This document shows positions 18,241-26,879 of a DNA stretch of 48,412 bases, one piece after another. Where the stretch lies: contig NZ_JADOES010000042.1 of the NCBI RefSeq assembly GCF_018739885.1, forward strand, positions 1-48,412, read 5' to 3'. Both the position numbers and the translations under genes were made by a program. The stretch's first letter is position 1; every line of letters begins with the position of its first letter. Source of the DNA: Leptothoe spongobia TAU-MAC 1115. Its GTDB lineage: Bacteria > Cyanobacteriota > Cyanobacteriia > Phormidesmidales > Phormidesmidaceae. Under the pieces are notes generated by a model. The model saw nothing but the letters and a program-made list of their open reading frames with translations. It did no database searches and had not been told where the DNA came from.

Positions 18241-19314
18241 TTAAACGCTTAGACCTACTACCTCTTGTCGTATCATCGCTTGCTCAACTGACATCTTGGG
18301 GGTCTTCTGAACATCAGAATAAATATTGAGAGCGTTAAGATCTGCTTCTACCATCAGATTAACAAGTTCGTTAAAGTTTACAGATGGCTTCCATCCTAGC
18401 TGCGTTAATGCTTTTGAAGGATCACCAATCAATAGATCAACTTCCGCCGGGCGCAAATACCTCTCATCAAATTCTACATAATCTTTCCAGTTTAAATTAG
18501 CATAGCCAAAAGCAAGTTCTAGAAACTCTTTGACTGAGTGAGTTTCTCCAGTAGCAATAACATAATCATCAGGATTTTCCTGCTGTAGCATCAGCCACAT
18601 TGCCTCTACATAATCTTTGGCATAGCCCCAATCACGTTTTGAATCCAAGTTACCCATGTATAACTTCTTTTGCTGTCCAGTCACAATTCTAGCTATAGCA
18701 CGGGTGATTTTTCGCGTAACAAACGTCTCACCACGCCGAGGAGACTCGTGGTTGAATAGAATGCCATTGCAGGCAAACATGTCATAGGATTCTCGATAGT
18801 TAATCGTTTGCCAGTGGCCATATACCTTTGCACAGGCATAGGGACTACGAGGATAAAAAGGCGTAACCTCTGACTGAGGGACGGCCTGAACTTTACCAAA
18901 CATCTCTGAAGATCCCGCCTGGTAATAACGAACTTTGTTGCCAGTTCGATCAGAGTAGTCTCGCAGGGCTTCGAGCAATCTCAGAGTTCCCATACCCACT
19001 GCATCAACAGTATATTCGGGCGCGTCAAAGCTAACTCTCACATGGGATTGAGCACCTAGATTATAAACCTCATTAGGCTCAACTTCTTCTAGGATACGTC
19101 GTAAGGTTGTTCCGTCTGTCAGATCACCATAGTGGAGGAAAAGCTTAGCCTCTGGCAAGTGAGGATCTCGATACATATGTTCAATACGGTCAGTATTAAA
19201 AGTTGAGGTTCGACGGATAATACCGTGAACCTCATAGCCCTTGGATAACAATAGTTCACTTAAATAAGAACCATCTTGCCCCGTAATCCCCGTAATTAAT
19301 GCTTTCTTAGACAT
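18241..19314 (-). CDS. gmd: GDP-mannose 4,6-dehydratase
   Basis: A 357-residue short-chain dehydrogenase/reductase that converts GDP-mannose to GDP-4-keto-6-deoxymannose, the precursor of GDP-fucose, GDP-rhamnose and related sugars. NAD(P)-binding TGITGQDG lies at 8-15, the active-site segment GSSEMFG near 134-140, and the catalytic Tyr159-x3-Lys163 in SPYACAK. NHESPRRGETFVTRKI is typical of Gmd. The ATG at 19314 (MSKKALIT) with AGGGGAG ten bases upstream is preferred to a GTG three codons earlier. The second enzyme (fucose synthase or a 4-reductase) is not seen in the window. Context is the export module downstream and a glycosyltransferase upstream, all minus strand. Confidence 0.95.
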   Translation of the reverse strand: MSKKALITGITGQDGSYLSELLLSKGYEVHGIIRRTSTFNTDRIEHMYRDPHLPEAKLFLHYGDLTDGTTLRRILEEVEPNEVYNLGAQSHVRVSFDAPEYTVDAVGMGTLRLLEALRDYSDRTGNKVRYYQAGSSEMFGKVQAVPQSEVTPFYPRSPYACAKVYGHWQTINYRESYDMFACNGILFNHESPRRGETFVTRKITRAIARIVTGQQKKLYMGNLDSKRDWGYAKDYVEAMWLMLQQENPDDYVIATGETHSVKEFLELAFGYANLNWKDYVEFDERYLRPAEVDLLIGDPSKALTQLGWKPSVNFNELVNLMVEADLNALNIYSDVQKTPKMSVEQAMIRQEVVGLSV

Positions 19315-19570
19315 GCCTTCCACACTCCCCTACCATTACTATTAATATATCTAAATGCACTTGAATAATTGTCTAGGCAGAACCATTTAGATTAAAGAAC
19401 AGGTTTTAAATAACTGCCTCAAGCCAGAAAACTTAGCCAAATTCTTGTGTAAGAAATTTTGCATACTTATCTACTACGTTATGACCATAATACTCAATGC
19501 TACTGAATATACTTAACCATACTGAGCCAAGTATAATTTGCATACACTAACTGATTGCTAAAACCTTAAC

Positions 19571-20377
19571 TCAAAAGTTTAGCTGATTGTCATTCCTATG
19601 TTTTGATTGTTGTCTAATTTGTTGAAGAGCTAACCAGATAAATGGAGGAATTGTTGTGAAATAGCGCATAAACAAGCGCCTAGGCTCTTGAATGAGTCGA
19701 TATAACCATTCTAACCCCATATTGCGGATCCACCTTGGGGCATACTTTTTCAGCCCCGCATACACAGGGAAAACGCCCCCGACGCCAATCATTACAGATT
19801 CAATAAGAGTGCCATAAGATTCCATCCAACATTCCTGCTTGGGACATCCCAAGGATATAAATGTGATGCCAGCTCCACTGCTATTGATTCTCGAAATAAT
19901 CTTAGAATTTTCCACATCGCTTAAAGGGCGAAATGGAGGAGATTCTGTCCCAGCAACCTTAAGAGATGGAAAATCTCTTGTAAGTTTAGCCGTCACCATA
20001 TCTAAAACTTTTTGGGTCGATCCTAGAAGATAAATCGAAATTTCATCTTCCATACATTTTTGGCAGATTGCCAAAAAAATATCCATCCCAGCGACCCTGT
20101 CTTGCTCTACGATACCTAATTTTTTCATCATCCAGACTATTGGCATACCATCTGGAGTAACCAAATCAGCTTTATCCAAAGCACACCTCAGCTGCCTATT
20201 ACAGCGCGCTTCAATGAGCATATGAACGTTTGCCACACAAACAATCCTACTTGAGCGCTGCTTCGCCCACTCTAACATCGTTGCGATCTGATCTCGAAAA
20301 ACAAGTGCTGTAACGGGTATACCCGTTACGTGAACCTTATGTGGTTGCGTTGAACACCCTACGCTTGCAGAAGCCAT
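19571..20377 (-). CDS. WecG/TagA/CpsF-family glycosyltransferase (GT26)
   Basis: A 268-residue member of GT26, enzymes that add the second sugar (often ManNAc or a hexuronate) to an undecaprenyl-linked primer. Family marks: CVANVHMLIEAR, TPDGMPIVWMMKKLG (near 73-88), FISLGCPKQECWM, and the C-terminal GLEWLYRLIQEPRRLFMRYF, which mediates membrane attachment. It is the first gene of the minus-strand half of the polysaccharide locus, with 256 bp before gmd. As GT26 enzymes act just after the initiating phosphoglycosyltransferase, it implies a lipid-linked intermediate and hence the Wzx/Wzy route. Sugar specificity cannot be read from the sequence. Confidence 0.92.
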   Translation of the reverse strand: MASASVGCSTQPHKVHVTGIPVTALVFRDQIATMLEWAKQRSSRIVCVANVHMLIEARCNRQLRCALDKADLVTPDGMPIVWMMKKLGIVEQDRVAGMDIFLAICQKCMEDEISIYLLGSTQKVLDMVTAKLTRDFPSLKVAGTESPPFRPLSDVENSKIISRINSSGAGITFISLGCPKQECWMESYGTLIESVMIGVGGVFPVYAGLKKYAPRWIRNMGLEWLYRLIQEPRRLFMRYFTTIPPFIWLALQQIRQQSKHRNDNQLNF

Positions 20378-20752
20378 AACCTTTGCCCATCAAATGAAAA
20401 ATAGCTTTTATAAGAATCTAGTCTTACAAAAAACAAAAAAATCTTTACGAGCTACGCCGTACTAAATTGAACACTATACAATCCCAAGAGCCTATCCCCC
20501 ATAAACCCTTTACCTGAAACAAACTCTACGAAAGTCAAAACAACTTCGGGTGTAGTTGCAATATATAGATCAATTCTCATAAGGCTCTCAACAGCCCACT
20601 AAATTATCTCGCGCCGATTTTTAACACAATACTAATATCGAAGTAACCTCGCTTGAAAACCTAGAAAAACACTTACCTATTACTCCGGCAGTATAAGTTC
20701 TGAACAACAATCCAGTTCCTGCAAGGATTTCTGGCTGTAAAATACACACTCA

Positions 20753-21025
20753 ATGACTGCCGGGGTAATAAATAGTAAAACTCTATCAATCAATGAAAAC
20801 CGTATTACAGAACACCTATACTCCATAAAGTTCAAAGAATATAGGATCGAGAAAACTATGCTAGTTTTGCACAGCTCTCAACTATATGATTCCGCAGAGC
20901 AAGTTGAAGAGAATGCCTTTGCCTATACATCTCAACACTTGCATATATTAAAGAAGGCTCTATATGGGTTTCTGGGAGGTCTGAATCAAGAAACGCTTAA
21001 AACCCTTTTCATACAAGGGTTTTAG
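20753..21025 (+). CDS. hypothetical protein (doubtful)
   Basis: A 90-residue frame starting MTAGVINSKTLS. No ribosome site, no recognisable domain, and its last 15 codons overlap a strong hairpin, which argues against coding. Central residues (about 43-75) could be helical. It is listed only because it is the longest frame in a large non-coding region; chance is the more likely explanation. Confidence 0.2.
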   Translation: MTAGVINSKTLSINENRITEHLYSIKFKEYRIEKTMLVLHSSQLYDSAEQVEENAFAYTSQHLHILKKALYGFLGGLNQETLKTLFIQGF

Positions 21026-21045
21026 CCTGGGAGGCGCAGGACCTC
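20976..21045 (+). other. nested hairpin element, possible structured RNA or transposon end
   Basis: AAAACCCTT (20999-21007) pairs with AAGGGTTTT (21015-21023) around loop TTCATAC; allowing one bulged T the stem extends to GC...GC. Outside it, GAGGTC (20976-20981) can pair with GACCTC (21040-21045), and GCCT/AGGC (21025-21035) forms a small inner hairpin. The direct echo TCTGAATC / TCTGAACC follows the two outer arms. The nested design suggests an RNA fold or the end of a decayed IS200/IS605-like element. Confidence 0.4.
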
Positions 21046-22005
21046 TGAACCATGCTTTGGGTAAGGCTTACAGGCCATTGCATTAGTCCACCTCCCTGAA
21101 ACAGCTATTGAGCCTTAAAGAAATGCAAAATTCAAGCTTTAGTATGGGAACTACGATTTCCATAGAAGAATTTGCTCAATTCTATAAATACTGAAAAAAA
21201 CGCTATCGAATGAAGGTGTCGCTATTTGTCTTACATATACTCAAACATGTGAATAAGTAAAACAACACCATAAGACGGCATATTTACTTAAACCTTACAT
21301 TCACCAGTAGATCATCTAAGTGATTTCCACACAGTTGGCATCTTAAACTAATTTCAGCAAATTGGCGCAATTCTTACACAGCAAGGAACCAAAGACTATG
21401 TATCACAAGATACTTTTTTTAGAAACGAAGAGCTAAACGCACCAAATTTCAATGGTTTTAAGAGGAATTTTCGAAACAAGCTTGATTTATATGAAGCTTA
21501 AATCATCAACTTTATTATTCCTTTAAAGATAAAGTCAGCTGCATGACACATGGAGCTGAAAGAGTCAAACACATATGGTTTAAAACTAACTAATATGCAG
21601 TCGAGTTTTCTTGAGTTATTGACAAGCCGTTAAGAAAATTAGAAAGTTCGACTCATCAAGAGAAAGTTGGTTCGTGATATTAAGGGAAAGATAGAGGACA
21701 AGCATCGAGATGTTCTTATTTGAGGCGTAGCTGCCCATTGCAAGGATTTACAAAAAATCAGATAGCTAAGATGCGGTTTCTAAGCTTTCCGAGCTTCCCA
21801 CGGACCCACGGACATAGGTCTACCTTTGCCTGTTAGAAATCACAGTAACTAAATCGTTGTGTTTCAGTAATGGCAACCGTTTTGGAGGATTCTTATCGAT
21901 TTAGTTGTTTAAGAGTAGCAACTTGGGCAAGCATGAAGAGACTTACACCTCATCAGAGGATATTGGTAGAGACACTATTTCTCTTATTTCCTCTTTAGTC
22001 TTTTT

Positions 22006-22160
22006 GGGGATCAACTTAAAGCGGAACGTTGTCCCAGGGACAGAATACTCTGCGAGAAGGGCAAAGCCCTACAGAATTCAGGAATCAGAATTCAGTGCAT
22101 TACTGGCTCCTGGCTCCTGACTCCCACCCAGTCAGGATTTCCCAGCTTAAATTGATACTC
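22006..22160 (-). mobile_element. MITE-like repeat, copy 3 (inverse orientation)
   Basis: A 155-bp element. Read on the minus strand it begins GAGTATCAATTTAAGCTGGG and closely follows copy 2, including the GGAGCCA units and GAATTC-type inner repeats, but carries an extra ~25-bp segment before the right end (CCGCTTTAAGTTGATCCCC). Flanks GTCTTTTT (21998-22005) and ATCTTTTT (22161-22168) match at seven of eight bases, consistent with an older 8-bp target duplication. Confidence 0.82.
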
Positions 22161-23104
22161 ATCTTTTTAAAAGTCATTATCAGTTTTCTAGTAATTTCAT
22201 CCCATCATTTGGTGATAAAACTCCCTAACATACTTGGTATTACTAAGTTTTTTCGGAGGCTGTTAGCTCAAGGGAATATCTTCCAAAGGCAGCCAAATGG
22301 TCGGTATTATCCGTTTGATGGCCTTCTCTAAGCACCGTAAATTCAATGGCTACCTGCTTGAACACTCTATTGGCAAATTAGATTTGAACCCGAATGTGAT
22401 TAAGTCATATCCCAATTATCGAAGGCTTTATGACTGCAAAGCAATCCTTTCCTAATTCTGACCAGAGTATTATTAAAGGATTCATGAAGTAAGTTCATAT
22501 TTTCCCTAACGTACAAATTACTAGTTAGAAAAGTCACTTGAATTTACCATTCACCAAGACTTTCCAGGTTTTCGCCCTGCTGAGATGTATTCTTTTATAC
22601 ATATACCTGAAAGGTGTAGTATGTGGGGATTTTGTCTATCAAAAAATTTCCAGAGCAGAAATTTTCATTCTCAGATCTTAGAAACATCAGAGGAAACTTG
22701 TATCTGAAATATGAGGTTTACGTAAACACATTCCCTTACATCTTGCTTTCCATAACCGTGTGTTCAAAGCTACACGTGTAGCTGGCCTTGTCAGCGCAAT
22801 TTGCTTATTACTATTTACTCAGTCAGATAGTTGTAGCTGTAGATAATTTGAAGGGAGGTAGTAAGTATCTTCTTAAGTTCTAAGTTCACCGTCTGATTCC
22901 ACTGATTATTAAACTGATCATTTCGTTTCAGTAGTTGACTGTTTTTATATTTTTAATATTCACAGGGGGCAATTTGGGACTCGCATTGCATTCTCTCTGA
23001 GATCTACCGTAGTAGATGGGGGACATGTTAATCGAAGCACCAAATAAGTAAGCTGCTAATTGCACTCATTCCATAAAGCCTGAACAATCGTTTGCACTAT
23101 AACC

Positions 23105-26100
23105 ATGCAAAGTTTTTCCGAAATATTACAAGGCACAGACACGTTTGCTGCTGATACCAATTCTCTACTTGGACAAGGTGAAACGGGGAGCAGTTCTTCC
23201 TTGTCGCCAAGTCAATCGTCAGGGCAAAACCTTCTTTTTGTTGATTCTGCAGTCGAAGATTATCAAGACCTTGTTGCGGCTGCAACTGCAGATATTGATG
23301 TTTTTATTCTTGATAGTACACAGGATGGGATCGCCCAGATCTCGTCTATTTTGGCTAGTGGCAGCTACTCAAACATCGCGAGTCTGCATGTTGTTTCCCA
23401 TGGCACTAGCAATACGATTCAGTTTGGTGCAAACTCAGTCAACTCAGATAACATCAGCACCTATCAAGATGCGCTAACTGGCTGGGGTGCTTACTTGTCA
23501 GCGGATGCCGATATCCTTCTATACGGATGTAATATTGCGCAAGATCCGTCTGATCAAGCTTTCATTAAAACTTTGAGTCAGTTTACAGGTGCAGATGTTG
23601 CCGCCTCTAGCGACATTACAGGAAATGGCTTTGTTGGTGGTGATTGGGACCTTGAACTTAGCACAGGTGAGATTGAAACAGCACTACCATTCCAACAAGC
23701 TGCCCTTGATAATTTCACCAGTACGCTATTACCCAATGGCTTTCAGAATGAATTAGTAGTTGATGATTTAGTTCAGCCAGTTGCCCTAGAAACCCTGCCT
23801 AATGGCAATATGTTGGTTGCCTTCCGAGAAGGAGAAATTCTTACCTTTGACCCCAGTTCCCTCAACCCAGTTGTCTCAAACTATCTGACTGTTACCAACA
23901 CCTTTAAGGCTAAAGAAACTGGGTTGATGGATATCAGGTTCGACGCAACAGATGGCTACCTATACACATACTACTCAAGCGCACTTACAGATAAGGCTAC
24001 AATTTCCCGCTGGGATACAAATAATGTCAACCCAACTGAGGAAATTATTTGGGAAGATGTGAATATCTTGGATGGCGCGGTGTTTCATATCGGTGGCTCC
24101 ATTGATTTTGGACCGGATGGTAAGATCTGGCTCACCATTGGAGATAAATTTAAACAAAACACATCACCCGATTTAGATAAACATAATGGCAAGATAGTTC
24201 GAATTAACAAGGATGGAACTATTCCTGACGGATTGGATGGATCAATAGCCAACCCTTATGCCATTGACAATGACCCCACTACCCTCCCAGACATTTGGGC
24301 CTCAGGGTTAAGAAATCCCTTCCGATCAAGTTGGGATATTGAAAGTGGCCGTTTCTTCATTGGAGATGTAGGTGGTAATGACAATACCGGAACAGATGCA
24401 TCTTGGGAAGAATTAAATGTCGCTACCCTGAATACTGCTGGAGCCAGCTATGGTTGGCCAACCTATGAGGGGCCAGCTCAACCTAGTGATCCGACGCCTC
24501 CTGCAAACTATATTGATCCTTTCTTTAGCTGGCAACATAACGAATCGGGTGCCGCTATTATTGGTGGCTTAGTTTATCGAGGGACCCTCTTCCCTGAACA
24601 GTATCAAGGAGCTTACTTCTTCTCAGACTTCGTCGATGAAACCATTGAGTATCTGACCTTTGATCAAAGTGGCGATATCATTGGCGGCGATACAGTGCCC
24701 AATGATGCTAATGGCGGTGGTTCTGGTGGTAATATTCTGTTTGAGGAAAATGCGGGGGCAATTACTGATTTTTCAGTAGGTGCCGATGGGGCCTTATATT
24801 ATTTAGACATTAATAGCCGTTCAGCCGGAGGCGGTGGTCAAGTTAGACGAATTAATTACCTAGGAGGTGGCGGTGGTAATCTTCCTCCTGCAATATCCGA
24901 TTTCTCAGTGTCTTCAACAAGTGGGGCTCCTGGTTTAGTCGTAGATTTTTCAGTAACTGCGGCTGCTCCTAATGGAGATACTCTTACTTATCAGTGGGAT
25001 TTGGATGGCAATCCGAATACAGGATCTAGCTTTGCTGGTATTGCTGGTCTTTGGGAAGACGTAACTACAGTTGGTTCAACAACCTATACTTATGCCAATG
25101 CTGGTACTTATTTACCTGTTGTCGTAGTTACAGACGGTGAACTGTCTGATCGCTCTGACGATCTCTTCCCAACTACGATTCAGGTTGGCTCTGGGCCGAC
25201 TGTTAGCATTGTAACTCCTGCTAACGGCATCACAGTTAGAGCAGGAGAAGTCGTAAATCTTGAGGCCGTTGCCACCGATGCAGAAGATGGCACGCTTACT
25301 GGTGCTAGTTTAGTTTGGGATACCGTCCTATTCCATAATGATCATAATCATCCTGATCCTGCGGCATATACAGGAACTAATCCGTCGCTTCAGATTGAAA
25401 GTTCTGGGCACGATTATTTTGGTGACGTCAACCTCACTATTATCGTTACCGCAACTGATTCGGATGGGTTAACGGCTACTGATTCTATTACGATCTTCCC
25501 TGATGAGAGTTTGTCAACGTTTAGCTCTTTTGTTGTTGATACCGGTGCAAGTTTGCCTGGCAACGATAATCCTGTGAAGCTAGATGGCCTGCCTCTGGGA
25601 GCCGATCCCTTTGTGTATGACAACGTCATTGGTTTCCAAAATCAGCTCGAAGCAGAAACAACCATCATCAGAGAAGGGGCACGGTACGAATTTATTAACT
25701 GGTCAGATGGAATCACTGCTTCCATTCGAGATTACTTCATTCCTGAAACAGATACTACGCTTACGGCTAATTACTCCCTTGCAAATTATCTACCAGCTGC
25801 ATTAGATGATAATGGTTTCAGCATTGATGAGAACTCAACCGATAATGTTCTCAATGTATTAGCCAACGATACCGATCAAGATGTCACGGATAATTTATTG
25901 ATTACTGGGTTAGGGGATTCACAAATACAGACACTTACGACTGCCAATGGAGGAACAGCAGTTGTTGATGCGGTTAACAACACAGTTCTGTATACCCCGG
26001 CTGCTGGATTTATAGGGATAGATACCTTTACATACACTATTCAAGACAATAAAGGTGATACTGACACTGCAACTGCTAGCGTGCAAGTCGGTGATATTAT

Positions 26101-26785
26101 CTTTGACGGTTTGGTGCTCAACCTGGATGCAGATCAAGGTGTTGTTACCACCAGTGGTGGTACCGTCACTGCTTGGGATGATGTGAATGTAACATCTAGT
26201 TCCAGTCTTGGTCTGACAGCGTCAGGCAACCCCACCCTGGCAACGGGTGTGTTGAATGGACACAATGTCATTCAGTTTGATACTAATGGCGATAAGCTTG
26301 AAACCATTTTGGATGCGACCAGTGGTCTTCCCTCTGGGGATAGCGAACGCACTGTGATTATGGTGGCCAAGTATAACGAGACGGGGTACGGTGGCTTTGC
26401 GTATGGCCAGACAAATCAGAACAAAGCCTTCGGGTTAGGGGTAGATGCTGAAGGAGAGTTGTTGGTAGAGGCTTGGGGTGGTGCGTCAATGCCAACAACG
26501 ACGCCAGGCACAGGTCAGGGTTGGCTAGTGCAGTCTGCCGTTGTAGCTAACAATCCTAGTGGCAACTTTAAAGAGGTTGTTACTCATTACAGTAATGGTC
26601 AGCTCATTGATACTCAAGCGCGCAACTTCAATACTGTTTTGGAAAAACTAGTAGTTGGTTCTAACTTCAATGGCAACAATTCCATTGATATGGAAGTTGC
26701 AAGAATTATGGTCTTTGAGCGGGCGCTGACCGAGGCAGAACGTCAACAGATAGAATCCTTTTTGCAACAAGAGTATGGGATTTAA
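23105..26785 (+). CDS. giant surface protein: DUF4347, sugar-dehydrogenase-like propeller, PKD/cadherin-like and LamG-like domains
   Basis: A 1226-residue mosaic protein. Residues about 43-205 are DUF4347, common at the N-terminus of large cyanobacterial surface proteins; it has strand-HG (His99 in HVVSHG) and strand-GC (Cys142 in LLYGCNIA). Residues about 215-585 are a PQQ-dependent glucose/sorbosone-dehydrogenase-like six-blade propeller (HIGGSIDFGPDGKIWLTIGD, SGLRNPFRSSWD). A glycine linker leads to a PKD domain (about 596-695), two more Ig-like or beta-rich segments (697-895), a cadherin/VCBS-like repeat with VLNVLANDTDQD (893-995) and a LamG-type concanavalin-like domain (998-1226). No Sec signal peptide is present, so secretion by a type I-like system is likely. 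The gene sits next to the polysaccharide genes and is closed off by its own terminator, so it may bind or oxidise the polymer. Confidence 0.85.
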   Translation: MQSFSEILQGTDTFAADTNSLLGQGETGSSSSLSPSQSSGQNLLFVDSAVEDYQDLVAAATADIDVFILDSTQDGIAQISSILASGSYSNIASLHVVSHGTSNTIQFGANSVNSDNISTYQDALTGWGAYLSADADILLYGCNIAQDPSDQAFIKTLSQFTGADVAASSDITGNGFVGGDWDLELSTGEIETALPFQQAALDNFTSTLLPNGFQNELVVDDLVQPVALETLPNGNMLVAFREGEILTFDPSSLNPVVSNYLTVTNTFKAKETGLMDIRFDATDGYLYTYYSSALTDKATISRWDTNNVNPTEEIIWEDVNILDGAVFHIGGSIDFGPDGKIWLTIGDKFKQNTSPDLDKHNGKIVRINKDGTIPDGLDGSIANPYAIDNDPTTLPDIWASGLRNPFRSSWDIESGRFFIGDVGGNDNTGTDASWEELNVATLNTAGASYGWPTYEGPAQPSDPTPPANYIDPFFSWQHNESGAAIIGGLVYRGTLFPEQYQGAYFFSDFVDETIEYLTFDQSGDIIGGDTVPNDANGGGSGGNILFEENAGAITDFSVGADGALYYLDINSRSAGGGGQVRRINYLGGGGGNLPPAISDFSVSSTSGAPGLVVDFSVTAAAPNGDTLTYQWDLDGNPNTGSSFAGIAGLWEDVTTVGSTTYTYANAGTYLPVVVVTDGELSDRSDDLFPTTIQVGSGPTVSIVTPANGITVRAGEVVNLEAVATDAEDGTLTGASLVWDTVLFHNDHNHPDPAAYTGTNPSLQIESSGHDYFGDVNLTIIVTATDSDGLTATDSITIFPDESLSTFSSFVVDTGASLPGNDNPVKLDGLPLGADPFVYDNVIGFQNQLEAETTIIREGARYEFINWSDGITASIRDYFIPETDTTLTANYSLANYLPAALDDNGFSIDENSTDNVLNVLANDTDQDVTDNLLITGLGDSQIQTLTTANGGTAVVDAVNNTVLYTPAAGFIGIDTFTYTIQDNKGDTDTATASVQVGDIIFDGLVLNLDADQGVVTTSGGTVTAWDDVNVTSSSSLGLTASGNPTLATGVLNGHNVIQFDTNGDKLETILDATSGLPSGDSERTVIMVAKYNETGYGGFAYGQTNQNKAFGLGVDAEGELLVEAWGGASMPTTTPGTGQGWLVQSAVVANNPSGNFKEVVTHYSNGQLIDTQARNFNTVLEKLVVGSNFNGNNSIDMEVARIMVFERALTEAERQQIESFLQQEYGI

Positions 26786-26800
26786 TCTGTTAAGTTGAAT

Positions 26801-26847
26801 AAGGAGCTGATAACTGATAAATATCAGTTCCTTACTCAGTAGTTTTT
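26801..26847 (+). terminator. intrinsic terminator after the surface-protein gene
   Basis: AAGGAGCTGATA (26801-26812) pairs with TATCAGTTCCTT (26822-26833), 12 pairs including one G-T, loop of nine, with a TTTTT run ending at 26847. It separates the surface-protein gene from the flippase gene, so the latter needs its own promoter. Confidence 0.7.
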
Positions 26848-26879
26848 GAGTGATTAATCAATACAGTTAGGTTGTATGG

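Larger units (their letters stand above)
20378..23104. other. 2.7-kb divergent gap between the two halves of the polysaccharide locus
   Basis: AT-rich, with no convincing gene. It separates minus-strand genes on the left from plus-strand genes on the right, so it should contain promoters for both. Contents: a doubtful 90-codon frame (20753), a hairpin-rich element (about 20976-21045), MITE copy 3 (22006), and a 45-codon frame at 22318-22455 (MAFSKHRKFNGYLLEHSIGK...) that reads like a protein fragment but that I do not recognise. Parts may be decayed genes or regulatory RNA. Confidence 0.6.

Noticed and set aside
20965..21060. Possible tRNA suggested by GGTTCAGA-like sequence on the minus strand
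   Set aside because: No cloverleaf with a matching acceptor stem and anticodon arm can be drawn.
21905..22331. Frames of 71 and 100 codons
   Set aside because: Both run through MITE copy 3, so the encoded residues are repeat translation.
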